Shown here one piece after another: positions 45,595 through 56,878 of a stretch of DNA of 64,000 nt. This DNA comes from Antedon mediterranea. Lineage: Eukaryota; Echinodermata; Crinoidea; Comatulida; Antedonidae. The translations under genes were made by a program, and so were the position numbers. The notes beneath the pieces are model-generated. The model did not search any database. It saw only the letters and a list, made by a program, of their open reading frames with translations, and had not been told where the DNA came from. Where the stretch lies: NCBI RefSeq assembly GCF_964355755.1, contig NC_092674.1:4965001-5029000 (forward strand), given 5' to 3'. Each line of letters starts with the position of its first letter. Position 1 is the stretch's first letter.

Positions 45595-48500
45595 TCAGCG
45601 AACTAGTACAATTCCATCAGGCCAGTTTCTGTACATAGGCCTCCTACTTCGCTGGCCATCTGATAACCACTTTTCAGCTATAGTTGTTGGATCAAAAGAC
45701 TCTAGTGTTGGACCCTCCATTTCTATTCGGATCAAATCTTCTGTAGTGCTTACGTGGAGAGAATTTCTCACATCAGTTTTAATGCGTTTTTGGGCTGAAA
45801 ACCCCCTCTCGCATTGAGCAGCACTGATCGGCATAACAAGGAGGATTTGCACAAGGTGTAGGATATTCTGGTAAGACAAAACAAGTTATAGAGTAGACTA
45901 GTTAAAAAAGTAAGTTCCTCCTTATATTTAAATTTTCAAAAATTAAATTAATTAAAAAACACTTTTAAAATTACTATAGTCACTGTACCTTGTAATCTTC
46001 ACAGTATGGTTTTTTAGTAAGCATAATCTGCCACAAATCAAGGTATGACTTATCCTGTAAGTTTATTTGGATTAACAGTTTCATGTCACTCCATTCATGT
46101 AATGCCTTCAACTTGTTACATCCTTGTCTGTATAAAATAATTATATTGGAAAAATAAAACATAAAATGATTAGAAGAAATGTGGATTAAGATGGAGTTTC
46201 TGAAGAAAGTGGACTTTTTTTTGTCTTGCTGCTACTGCTTCTTAAGAGGAAGAACTTTAGAGAACAACAAATTAATTAATTTAATATTCAATAATGTAAT
46301 GTTCTGTTACCTTTCTAGTATATCTTCAAAATGATGAAGAAGGTATTCTACTTCACCACGACCATATTCAAGTAATTCTCGCTGATTTTTCGGCCAACTG
46401 TCATGGTTGAATATGTTAAATGCATAGAGTGCTTTCTGTGGTGTTGCGTCATTGCCTACAACTTCATCATCTGGATCACTAAGAACATTCTTAAACCTGT
46501 CTTTCATGTCCCTTACAACAAACTGACAGGCCTGCTTAATCGAAGCAGTTAACCGCACATCAATCTCTGATTCAGTACCTTTCAGTTTAATGCCCTGTAT
46601 AATTAAGAAACATTGGTAAACATAGAAGTTGGCAGAGAGTTTTAGTTCAAATACATGTCACTGAATTTATAATTAATTTTAATAATATGTAATAAGTACT
46701 AATTACCTGAAACAGTACTTCTTCTTTGTCAATTGTTGTATCTATGAACCTTTGAAGATAGCCACCAACCTTTGGGCTGTCCTCAAGAGCTTCAATGCTC
46801 AAAATACACCTTAACAACTGTGCCTTTGCCGTTGGTAGTATCAGATCATTGCGCTGAAGTGTCAGGCTAAGCTGCTGGATTTCAGTAAACATGTCTGCCA
46901 AGAAGTGACTGAAAGCGGCAAACATAATTGTTTCCATTTCTTTTTTTATCTGAGAAGAAAATATTCATAAATTAAAAATCACAAACACTATGCTTTACAA
47001 AGCAACACAAGTCAAACTCAGCACAGTGAGCAATCATGAAAGATGTCATGCTTGCATCAACATTTAATCAACAAATTACAGGTATGGTGCTATTAACCTT
47101 TCTTGCTCTCCCTTGAATGTCAGCAGATGTGTGGGTTGCTGCCAGGTGATCCATATGTGCATGGATTGCACCATATTGGCCAGCATCTGTCATTACATCA
47201 GGTGATTTAATGAAGGATGTGAGTGATCTTGTAACATGGGCAATCCACCTTGTACCCTTGACATTTCCTGGATTCACCACATTTACTCCAAGTTCTCTGC
47301 CAATTTGTTTAAGCTCCCTTTTGGATTTAGGGCTGAAATGGTAGGTCTTCCAAACCAAGTACAGCAAGTCATACACTTTCGTCACCATTGGCTGTTTTTT
47401 CAGGCCAGAAAGCAATGCCAACTCAAGTCTGTTAATTTATAAAAAATAAAAGATGATATTATTTATACAGTATTGCATTATAAATAAATGAGTGAAGGCT
47501 TGGACATAAAAGCTAATCATTGATTTAACAAATATTGTTTAATATATGAAGATTTAATTCAATACCTGTGAGGCATACAGTGCATTGGTATAATGTGTTC
47601 TCCTGCGCTCTCTTTGAGATGTACAATTACTCCACCTCTCTTTCCAAGATTGACACTTGCACCATCTGCTCCAAAGCCTACTACTTTAGACTTCCATCTC
47701 TCACCACAGCCTGTGTTGTTGAATATTTTCTCCACTGTAGAAAAAACCCCTGCAAAATTAATAGAACAGGTGTATATTTTAAAAATAAAGTTTGTATATT
47801 GCTAAGTAATAGTAATTTATACTTTAAAACAAAAATAAATTTGTTAATAATATCTGTTCCTGGGCTCCTCTGATCTTGTCACTGTGTGTAGAGAGAGGCC
47901 TGGGCTAGTAATCACTCAGTTTTTAATTTTAAATCTTATATACAGGCCCACTACTGAGTAGAGTAGCCTACCCTAGGGCCTAGGCAGTTAGTATTAGTAA
48001 AAAATGAGAGTAGGCCTAAATTAATATTATTTAATAACAATTAATACTGTTTTGTGATTTGCTATTCAGGCCTAGGCTGAAGAATTTAATTAAACTTACC
48101 AGCTGCATGAGCATGTTCTACTTCGGCTTGACCAACCAAACGATTTACAGGCAAACCATTTTCTAGCATCCGAACGTATAATATCTCGCACTCTTTGACT
48201 GAGATATCCGTGTCGCCATCGATCAAAATACTAATGTATCGCTGTTTGTCAACATCATTTGCAAATCGTTCTTTCATCGAATCTGCTATTACGCCGATTA
48301 GCTGGGCGCACACTTGGTGGTTGGCATACGTTGGTGTGATTTCCGCTCCATTTTTGTGGTGCAGTGTTACTAAAGGTCCAAATTTTGTAAACGGCAACTC
48401 TTCCTTTGCAATAAAATAAGCGATGTTCATCTTTTTTTTTACTTCTAACAGCTTTGTCTTTTGACTTTGCAAAAAAGCCCGCTGTAATTGCGAAGGATGT

Positions 48501-48964
48501 TTTTGTTGTCTGCGAAGCCAGTTATCACGGCAAGCTTGATGTGACTTTGATCTAGAATGGAGCGTCAAAGTCTCTCTTTTAAATCTTCCCTGGACTCCTG
48601 TAGCTAAAGTACTTTTTTTTCCTGCATTATCTTTGCAATACGCGCACCACATAATGTTGTCTGTCTTTGAATAGCGCAGAAATGGAAATTCTTTTAACCA
48701 CTTCTCCTGGAAATGGTATGGTTTAGGCCTGTTTTTAGCAGCGAACCGTGGGCGCTCTGCAATTTCTGCGGTCTCCTCTTGGCCTTCTTCTAGGCCTAGG
48801 TCATCCTCTCTAACTCTATCTTCTTCCAACAAAGGTTCTTCATCATCAGACGACAGCGACATAGAATCGGGCTTATCATCAGTAATTATTGATTCGTCTG
48901 AACTTTCTTGTTCTTCCGAGACCGAGGTAGAAGACTTAAAAAAATCAGAAATTTTTTTGTTCAT
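45595..48964 (-). CDS. hAT transposase, 7 exons, 772 aa, apparently intact
   Basis: Exons: 48964-48100, 47749-47566, 47428-47098, 46949-46707, 46594-46311, 46127-45989, 45867-45595. All introns are GT/AG, phases agree, and the sum is 2319 nt with one terminal stop. The N-terminus (MNKKISDFFKSS) is followed by an acidic region and a TTF-type zinc finger (IMWCAYCKDNAGKK, LHSRSKSHQAC). ILIDGDTD and VVGFGADGASVNLGKRGG hold the usual first and second acidic catalytic positions of hAT transposases, with HCMPHRLEL after them. The C-terminal dimerisation region is SAAQCERGFSAQKRIKTD followed by DLIRIEMEGP. Nothing is visibly broken. Orientation is opposite to the host LTR element. Confidence 0.88.
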
Positions 48965-49343
48965 CTTTTCTTGATGAAAAACACGTCACGACAAGATGAT
49001 GTGATGTAATGGCCGCCGGCGGGAAGATCGGAGCCTAGTATAGCCGCAAAAACGTGTGGAGTACAATTTGTCGCAAAAAAAAGCGTGCGCGGGCGGTGGT
49101 GGTGGTGTAATGTGAGCATGCGCTCTGCCATATTTACATTTATTTTATATTTACATGACTGAAAATATTTTTCCGTTTGTTTGTAATGTAAATAAATCAA
49201 GTATTACATCTACAGCTATCTATAAACAATACTGCTGTTTAATAAATTAATTTATTAATGAATAGATATTATTATAATTATTATTACATCATTAATTACA
49301 TTTTATAGTAATCATTAATTAGTAATAGCTACATTATAACCAT

Positions 49344-49583
49344 TTATTTATAATGCATAATAAATGCCGATGATACTGCGCGGCGAAAATCCTTTGTATC
49401 TGCCGCGCTCGCTCTGGTTAACTTCTCTCCACAGAGCTGTGTACTACGGCGGCTTCCTTCTTTAAAACGGAGGTGATTTTTTCCACGAGGTTTGTGTGCG
49501 TCCATGTCACACACTGTGTGTTTGGTGTCCTTTGTGTGATTGGGTAAGGCAGCATGCTTATAAATGGACGAACTACCAATCAC
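49344..49583 (-). other. Short ORF in the hAT 5' region
   Basis: A 79-codon frame upstream of the hAT transposase start (48964). It has no recognisable domain and no evidence of splicing to the transposase. It may be chance. Confidence 0.15.
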
Positions 49584-49856
49584 AACGAGTGTAAAATGTT
49601 TAGCGGCTTTGCACGCTTGAATGAATCTGACTCTGTGGTGGTGGTGACGTACGTACGACGTCGTGTGTGGAGAGACAGATTAAATTACAACAGTGTTGAA
49701 ATAGGGAAAAACACACTGGACTTCAATTTGAAACAACTCGCACAAGCAGACGATCTTGTCGCGCTAGGCGCGACCTATTCTAATTCTTTAGTCGCAACCA
49801 GAAAAATGAGGTCGCAAATGCGACCAAATACCCCTTAATTTGCAGCCCTGGCTGTG

Positions 49857-50763
49857 TGATCGCTCTCATCGCCTCTTTTGGTGAGGAGCTGGTGAAGGAG
49901 TGTGGTCGTCGGGCTGAGGAGGAGGAGCCGGCCGTGGACCAGACCGCCAAAAAGTCGACGAAGAGGAAGGCGGCAGAGGGAGAACATGGAGAGCGACCGA
50001 CCAAGCGCGATGCCCCGGCACCGAAGGAGGGTAGATCAGTGGTGGCGCCACCGATTGTGCAGGGTACATCGGCTTCGCTTGGTTCGGCGCCCAAAGTGTT
50101 CGACGCCTGTTTTCATCTGGATCGGTTGCAGAGGGACCTGCAACTTTCCCGACGAGCGGACCTCTGGGACGTGGAGCGAGCGGTGCGGGTGAGAAGTGGA
50201 ACACAGCCTGTGGAAGTGGTAGGCGGGATTGCCCTGTTTGGCGATCCAACCACTTACCCCACCGAGCGGGAGATTGGCGGACTGGCGAGGAACGGCTGTG
50301 CGGTGGGCTTGGGAGTGGCTCCTGGCTACTCGCCGACAACGGTCCAATTCGATAGGCTTCTGGCCTTAGCCCGAACTCGAGATGTTCGAGTAATCGGGGG
50401 AGTGGGATTGGACCATTCGGCCCCGCCTACAGATTGGCCGAGACAAGATCTGCTGCTAAAGAGGGTGTTGGGTCGTTGCTTGGACGGCCGCCACCACCGC
50501 ATCCTGTGTCTTGAAGTCTCTGGAGTTCAAGGCGATGTCACTGGGGAGGAGTGCCACTATCGCGTCTTGGACATCCTGCGTCTAAGTCGTGTGTTGAAGG
50601 AGCAGCGTCTGCTTCTGGCAGACTACGCTTCCACGGAAGCCGTAGCCACCGCCTACCTTCGGCATTTCCCCAGGACATACTTTAGCGTGACCAGCCGAGT
50701 GACGGGCTTTACGGCCGATCAACGCAAGGGCCTGCGTTTCATCGCTACCAATGAAGACCGGTG
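49857..50763 (+). CDS. ORF3 of the LTR element, C-terminal part: TatD-like hydrolase domain
   Basis: About 300 codons. After a helical, Lys/Glu-rich linker (AKKSTKRKAAEGE) a TatD-like amidohydrolase pattern appears: FDACFHLDRL (family: D-x-H-x-H, here the first His is replaced by C), VVGGIALFGDP, CAVGLGVAPGYSP (family: GxHP), VRVIGGVGLDHSAPPTDWPRQ (family: GEIGLD..W..Q), LCLEV, and YFSVTSRVTGFTADQRKGL. Several metal-binding His/Glu positions are substituted (GGVGLD in place of GEIGLD; SVTSRV in place of the final His/Asp region), so catalysis may be lost. The stop TGA is at 50761-50763. The frame joins 45274 if the hAT and one copy of its target are removed (WRC-VIAL). Confidence 0.7.
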
Positions 50764-50860
50764 ATTGCTGATGGGGTCCAACGGACCGGATTATCCTCCT
50801 GCCGGATACCCAGTTGGAGCACCTCATGTGGATCCAGGACGGGGTGCCCGCTTTTCAAAC

Positions 50861-50870
50861 ATGGGAGGAG
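50861..50870 (+). other. Polypurine tract
   Basis: ATGGGAGGAG directly before the 3' LTR, the position where plus-strand DNA synthesis is primed. Confidence 0.65.
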
Positions 50871-51168
50871 TGTTGTGAACGGCGCCCGCTGGGTAAACAG
50901 ACCACCCCTCCGACCGAACGAGGGCGTCGCCCCGATAGCTTGATCTGCATACAGGGGGTATGCAAATGTTAACGTGGGACCTCGACGCCGCCCGAACCGG
51001 TCTATTCGAAGCAGGAACCAAGGAGAAACGGACGCAACCGGAATTGACCAATATATTTGGATTTACTGCTTTCGGATACTTGTGTGATTTAGGACAAGCG
51101 GGACTGTTAAGGTAAGCCTAGTAGCTTTCATTATCAGGCCATTCCAGCACCGACCTAAAATCACAACA
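50871..51168 (+). repeat. 3' LTR
   Basis: 298 bp, TGTTGTGAAC to ATCACAACA, followed by CATA (51169-51172). One difference from the 5' LTR was found by eye. Confidence 0.95.
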
Positions 51169-52884
51169 CATATATAATCATATTTATATGATAGCAAGGT
51201 TTAAAGTATTTCATATGTACTACTGTATTTGAATATCAATTTGAAGGAATTATACTTTCTGTTATTTTCAGTTACCATACGTACCATACACACATATTCA
51301 ATCATTGAATAAAACGGTTATACTTAACGGAGCATTTCTAAGCTGTTTGATTTGTGTCCGTGAAATTCATATCTTTATTAAACCATGCTGTTCACTTCCT
51401 TTCTCCATAGAGATATTACAGTGTTCACTATGATACCTCTATGCTTTTTCACATCTCTACAATATGACTGTATGAAGCTGGAATGTTGTTGTTTTGGTCT
51501 TATACCAGAGAATGTCCTCATTTTTGTATAGCCTGGTATATTACATATACAAATACCTAACTTTTTAACATTTAATTCATTTTCAGTCGTTCAAAGGACA
51601 TTATTGAACCACTGATAAAACCTCAATGGTTTGTAAACTGCACTGAAATGGCTGCTGCTGCTGTGAAAGCAGTTGAAGATGGAGATTTGGAGATCATCTC
51701 TGATATGCATATAAAAACATGGAACCAGCAGGTGAGTATCTAAGATGATCCCTCTAAGTCAAGTCTCTGGATCTCCAGTCAAAGCACTTTGATATAATTA
51801 TTGTTATTATTTTTCATCACCAGATCATTATCATCATAATCAATGTCATTATATCATCACCCAGTTTAATTGTCAACATTTATCACAATCATCAATCATG
51901 GAGATTTTAATGATTACTTGCTGACATTGTTTTCATTATTATTATCACAAAACTTTTTTTTATTATTAATTTTTAACAATTTCATAAATTTTAACAGAGA
52001 TTGGTGTTTATCTCGACAACTATGGTGGGGTCATCGTATCCCAGCATATTTTGTGACAATTGACGATGATGCATTTCCAGTAGGGAAGGTACGTTATTAC
52101 ACAGAAAACATAGGTATTTGGCACATAGCAATCGCATCATACATACTGAATGCCAACAGAATAATATGATTAGGGCTTTTGATCTCTACGTCTATTTGAC
52201 CTCCAAGACAGTAGGATTGTTTTTGTGGCTCTGTGTCTTGGTGTTAAAACTAAACACATCTGAAATCTATGGATAGAAAAAAATTCTTACACTTTAAAAT
52301 AACTAGGATTTGAACCTTGATTGTTGACATGGAAATTTAACCTTATTCATTAATAGCATGTGAAAATAAATGCTGTATGATTATAATATTAATAAAATAA
52401 TCATGCTTCTTCACAGGACATTGATTCAAAATATTGGGTGAGTGCTCACACGGAGGAGGCGGCTAGAAAAAAAGCAGCTGAACGGTTTGGTGTGCTAACA
52501 AACAAGATTAAATTAAGACAAGGTACAAAAACAAATTTTTAAAGATTTGGCTGTTAAAATTTGTGTATATTTAATCCTTTTTTAAGATTTAATTTATTGG
52601 TAGAGTAGTTTGTTTGATTAAAATACAATTCAATAAATGTCTTTTTTAGATGATGATGTTTTGGATATGTGGTTCTCTTCTGGTATATTTCCATTTGCCA
52701 TTCATGGATGGCCTGATGAGGTAAGATATAATTTAAGAAGAGTTTGTGATATTGATATTGTTAAAGTTTGTTTATTTCTGAAAAAGTACCTTGTATTAAG
52801 TGAAATCAAATTGAATTGAATTTAGAAAAAAACATTGAAATATATGCCAAAGAATGAAAATCTAAAGATTGGATTTAAAAAACA

Positions 52885-53095
52885 AAGTTTAATTTCATGC
52901 GCAACCAACAGCGAGTAACTCGCCAATTACAGGATGGATAAACTATTTAATAATTTATCATGCTTATAAACTAAGTCTCATTTAAGGCTTAGGGAGTGGA
53001 GTTACAACCCTGGCGCTCGATCAGGATTGAACCCTGGACCTTAGGATTGGAAGGCAAGCATGTTAACCACCAAGCTACAGCTCCACTACAAGAAA
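52885..53095 (-). repeat. tRNA-derived SINE, family 2, second copy
   Basis: Minus-strand copy of the SINE at 7718-7937: head with AGCTTGGTGGTTAACATGCT, B box GGGTTCAATCC, body CCCTAAGCCT and tail CTGTAATTGGCGAGTTACTC. It lies in a ValRS intron just before the exon at 53185. Confidence 0.75.
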
Positions 53096-53429
53096 AAAAA
53101 AGACACACAATGAAAGTCAAGAGATGCTGGGAATGCAGATTCAATGATACCAGAGTTGATAAATATTATTTATTTATTTTCTAGACTCCTGACCTGTCAC
53201 AGTATTATCCATCAACTGTGCTAGAAACAGGCTATGATATACTGTTTTTCTGGGTGGCAAGTATGGTGATGCTGGGACAGAGGCTAACAGGAGAAATTCC
53301 ATTTAAAAAGGTAATTATGACAAATTAAAGTTATGAAACAGATTACCTTTAATGTAAACAAATGCTATCTTCAAATAAAAATCATCAAAAAAAAACCTGA
53401 AATTTCCTATACTGCTGAAAAAAACAAAA

Positions 53430-53785
53430 AAACACTTTAATAACAAACCAATTTCTCTTAATAACAAACCAATGGCTCCAACTTTTCTATCTGATCATTT
53501 CTCCATACAAGCCAAAACAAACTCTGAGGTCGTTCAACAAAATTTTATGGACAACGTGCCTTTTCGTGGTCAGCTGCTGTTCTCTTGAACGCCCTTCCAA
53601 ATTATATCAGGAATGCTGAATCACTCACCACATTCAAACAACTCCTAAAATCCCATCTTTTTAATTTGCATTTTCTTTAGTTTTGCTCTTCTTTTTTCTG
53701 TTGATTGTTCAGCGCTTAGAGGCGTCCTGCATTTTGCGCTATAGTAAATTGAACCTTATTATTATATTATTATTATTAAGAACAT
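53430..53785 (+). mobile_element. 3' fragment of a CR1/Jockey-like LINE
   Basis: Broken coding traces such as LPNYIRNAESLTTFKQLLKS and HLFNLHF are typical of the end of a CR1-type reverse transcriptase ORF. A 3' UTR (CAGCGCTTAGAGGCGTCC) and an ATT-repeat tail (53757-53778) follow. It is strongly 5' truncated. Confidence 0.6.
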
Positions 53786-54198
53786 GAAAATAATTGCTAA
53801 ATTTTAAAGCTACTATCTATAATCAATAAAGGTATAGTTGATACATTTTACAAGTTAATTTGAAAGAACTATTTATTTTGTCATTTACTTCAGGTATACC
53901 GCCATTCAATGGTACGAGATGCTCATGGACGCAAAATGAGCAAATCACTTGGTAACGTCATTGACCCTATTGACGTTATAGAGGGCGTATCACTTGATGC
54001 TATGCAAGACCGCCTCAAAAACAGCAACTTAAAACATGACAACAAAGAATTGAAAGCTGCTCTTGAAGGTCAAAGAGCAAACTTTCCAAATGGCCTTCCA
54101 GAATGTGGAACCGATGGTCTTCCTGAATAAAAATGTTTTAGGTAATGATTCCTTTCACAGTATGTACAAATTCTTTTCCCCTGCTTGATATTTCAAAG

Positions 54199-55400
54199 GA
54201 AGAGTGGCGTGGTAGCTTGGTGGTTACGATGCTTGCCTACCGATCTTGGCGCTAGTTCCGTTTCGCACCTGTCGTTTATTTCGACTCAAAATTGGTTAAG
54301 TAACTTTATCGTGAGTACCACACCTTAGAATTAAGCCTCTTTAATACTTTTACGAAGGAGATCACACAAAAAGTAAAAAATAAATCCTTTAAATTGATGA
54401 ATTTACAGACGTGTTTCTCGCACATCGGTTCGTGAATTTCGCATACTCGATGTTCAATGTTGTTGTTTCTATGGAGCGCCAAAAGAGCAATCATAATAGA
54501 GGGCTAAAAACTCAGTAAATTGTGTATATTTAATGCATTTATTGGTGAAAATTACGTTCAATTTTATCATATTTTGTCAATGCAACAAAAATATTACTGT
54601 TGATACTGTACATGGTTTTTTCAGGAGCTTTTAGTTAGGAATGAAAATCGACAAATTCATCATCATATTACATGTACTGTAGGGGTATACCTTAATCTAA
54701 ATAATATGCCTCTTAGTCTTAGTCTTACTCTTAGGTTGGTTGCTATTTGAAAACAGCAAATTATTAGCAGTAAAATGTTACAGCATTTTTATTGACAAAA
54801 TATATTACAATTAAACGTGTATTTCAATAATAAATGCATTAAAAGAAGACGCATTCCACTGAGGTTTTAACCATCTATTGTTGTTGCTCTTTTGGCGCTC
54901 CATAGAAAGGAAAATATTGAACTTCGAGTATGCTAAATTCGCGGCGAACGGTATGCGAGAAACATGTCTGTAAAATCATCAATTTAAGGATTTATTTGTT
55001 ACTTTTTATGTGATTCTTCTTCATAAAAGTACTTATGAGGCCCAATTTTAAGGTGTGGTATTCACAATAAGTTGCTTAACAATTTGGAGTCAAAAGGAAG
55101 TCGAAATAAAAACAGGTGCGAAACGGAACTAGCGCCCCGATCTTAGGGTCCTGGTTTCAAACTTCGTTTTTAGTCGCATGCAACGCAACTCTACAGTTCA
55201 CTATGTCGGTTGGTCTTTCGGTCGGTTAGTCGGTAAACACTAACTTGAGCACGCGACTGCAGCCATGTATATGGCCGTGTTTTTAGAACATCTTGTTGTG
55301 AGTACAGTACAATGTTTATCTTGTGAAGAGGAAGGGTTTGCCAAATCAATGTCAAATCACTATGGTTATCCTTGGCAATAAACCTAAATTGAGAATGAAT
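54199..55400 (+). repeat. tRNA-derived SINE, family 3, split by a MITE
   Basis: The head GGCGTGGTAGCTTGGTGGTT..CTTGCCTACCGATCTT is interrupted at 54247 and resumes at 55137 with CCGATCTTAGGGTCCTGGTTTCAAAC, where the B box lies. The body runs to about 55400 (ATGCAACGCAACTCTACAGT, TATGGTTATCCTTGGC). The head is related to family 2 but the body differs. Confidence 0.6.
54248..55136. mobile_element. 889-bp fold-back MITE with 8-bp TSD (hAT-like)
   Basis: Ends GGCGCTAGTTCCGTTTCGCA and the exact complement; the inverted repeat extends, with differences, about 240 bp inward (TTTTGGCGCTCCATAGAAA; GTGTGGTA near the ends). Flanks are CCGATCTT at 54240-54247 and 55137-55144, an exact 8-bp duplication, as made by hAT, P or Merlin elements. 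It has no coding sequence. The duplication also proves the element jumped into the SINE. Confidence 0.85.
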
Positions 55401-56878
55401 GAATAATTCGTATAAAACAATATAACTTATTTATATTATTACAAGATTCACACATATATTTCTGTGGTCATTTATTTGAGCAAATGCACTCTTATGATTT
55501 AGGTGCAAATAGTGTATTACTATTTTAATGACATTTAAAAAAAATAGGGGTAGCTGACTCGGCTTAAACTGGCCCTGCACAGCAATATTTAATCTTTAAA
55601 AAAAATTTTTTTTATTGATTTTATACTGGTCAAATAAATAACGAAACAAAACGATTCTGATTTTTAAGGTGTGGATTTAAACTTGGATGTTCTGAAGCTT
55701 GTGGAATACAGACATTTTTGTAACAAGATTTGGAATGCTGTCAAGTTTGGTTACAATCACTTTGGAAGTGATTTTAAGCTGATGAGTAATGAGAGTGTAT
55801 GTTATATTTATTTTAGTTTATATAATTGGATTAAATACAAATGTTTTATAATTGTGAACTTCTCAATGTTGTTAAGTTGATTTTGCTCTGTATATTACCT
55901 CTACAGGTTATGCAAAACAGCAGACCAATTGACCGCTGGATCCTTTCTAAGCTCAGCCATACAGCGGAAATTTGTAATTCTGGTTTTCATGATTACAACC
56001 TGACAGTGGTGACATCAGCAATACGTCAGTTTTGGCGGCAATGCCTGTGTGATGTGTACCTGGTATGAGGTACAGTACTATATATGTATATCTGTTAGAT
56101 AAAGGTTCAATTGATTTTAAGTTGAGTAATATCAATAAGTATATACAGTAATATTAATCAAAACATTGTATTGCACTACAAACTGTTTAATGAAGGAGAT
56201 AACAATATCAGCTGCTAGTTTCTGAGATGCCTAATATAACAAATCCAGTGAATAAGGCCAATGTGCCTGGTTTTTGAAGAATTAACTACAATCTTCTCTT
56301 TTTATTATACAAAGGAGACAATCAAGCCATCATTATATGATGATGAATCAGTCTCTGGTAATGTTTCACGCTCTGTTCTGTTCATGTGTATTGAGGCTGG
56401 CCTGAAGCTTCTAAGCCCCTTCATGCCTTACCTTACAGAAGAGCTGTATCAGAGATTACCCGGCCTACAACATGTTCCTAGCATTTGTGTTGCACAATAC
56501 CCAACTACTGAAGAAGTAAGTTATTTTTTAATTGTGCAAATATAAAGTTACAAAAGTTATTTAAATCCATCCCCGACATTTAATTTAAAGGAGATTGATT
56601 TATTATCATCATGTTTGTTATAGTTTTTTTGTTTTTATTTATATTTAGACTGCTTTCTCAGAGAGCCAATGATCATCTCTCATTAGCTCTATTGTCATTT
56701 TTATTACCGCTACACCATTATAATAATTTCTCTCATCTCAAAAATTATGTGATACAAAATATTCAAATGACTTTGATGAATAATCATTTATTCTAATGTC
56801 TTTTGTTTAATATTCATAGTTTCCATATAAGGATGTACACTTACACTTACACTTAATGTTTGATGGAAATAGTTTAGG

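Larger units (their letters stand above)
45275..49850 (-). mobile_element. Autonomous hAT transposon nested in ORF3
   Basis: 4576 bp. Inverted ends CAGGGCTGCAAATTAA and TTAATTTGCAGCCCTG. Subterminal repeats occur on both sides: TTGGTAGCAC three times near 45300-45375 and GTCGC/GCGAC words near 49762-49826. The left flank is GGCGCTGT; the right flank GGCTGT could be the same 8-bp duplication after loss of two bases. The transposase gene on the minus strand is complete. It belongs to the ZNF862-like branch judged by its TTF finger and C-terminal motif. Confidence 0.9.
36627..51168 (+). mobile_element. LTR retrotransposon (Gypsy-like, pol deleted) carrying PHD and TatD-like ORFs
   Basis: Bounded by 298-bp LTRs and a 4-bp duplication CATA (or 5-bp CATAT, since the terminal T is ambiguous). 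A primer-binding-site-like TGGCGCTGCGAGC follows the 5' LTR at 36926 and a purine tract ATGGGAGGAG precedes the 3' LTR at 50861-50870. In order it holds a leader interrupted by E3, a gag ORF with read-through extension, an integrase C-terminal remnant, a PHD finger, and a third ORF split by a hAT transposon. No reverse transcriptase, RNase H or integrase core is visible, so this copy is non-autonomous. Assignment to Gypsy rests on the gag and integrase-tail patterns. Confidence 0.88.
51587..56515 (+). pseudogene. VARS1: Valyl-tRNA synthetase exons, catalytic to anticodon-binding region (decayed)
   Basis: Exons: 51587-51731 ([13 protein letters not shown]), 51998-52088 ([19 protein letters not shown]), 52417-52522, 52650-52720 ([16 protein letters not shown]), 53185-53310 ([20 protein letters not shown]), 53894-54141 ([20 protein letters not shown], the KMSKS loop), 55669-55796 (DLNLDVLKLVEYRHFCNKIW), 55907-56062 (RPIDRWILSKLSH), 56315-56515 (LKLLSPFMPYLTEELYQRLP). 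These follow cytosolic ValRS closely. Lesions: the WMENIR-type segment before DWC is absent, so 51731 joined to 51998 is out of frame; TAA at 54128-54130 follows GTDGLPE where the family has GTDALRF and about 12 more residues; FWRQCLCDVYL has an altered FWLYE motif. I read it as a pseudogene, but microexons or assembly errors are possible. Confidence 0.75.

Noticed and set aside
45595-48964. hAT transposase as a domesticated host gene
   Set aside because: It is still enclosed by transposon ends with subterminal repeats and lies within a young retrotransposon, so it is mobile DNA, not a domesticated gene.
49866-50347. Long ORFs antisense or out of frame to the TatD-like ORF
   Set aside because: The GC-rich region keeps all frames open; only the plus frame shows a domain and a consistent join to ORF3.
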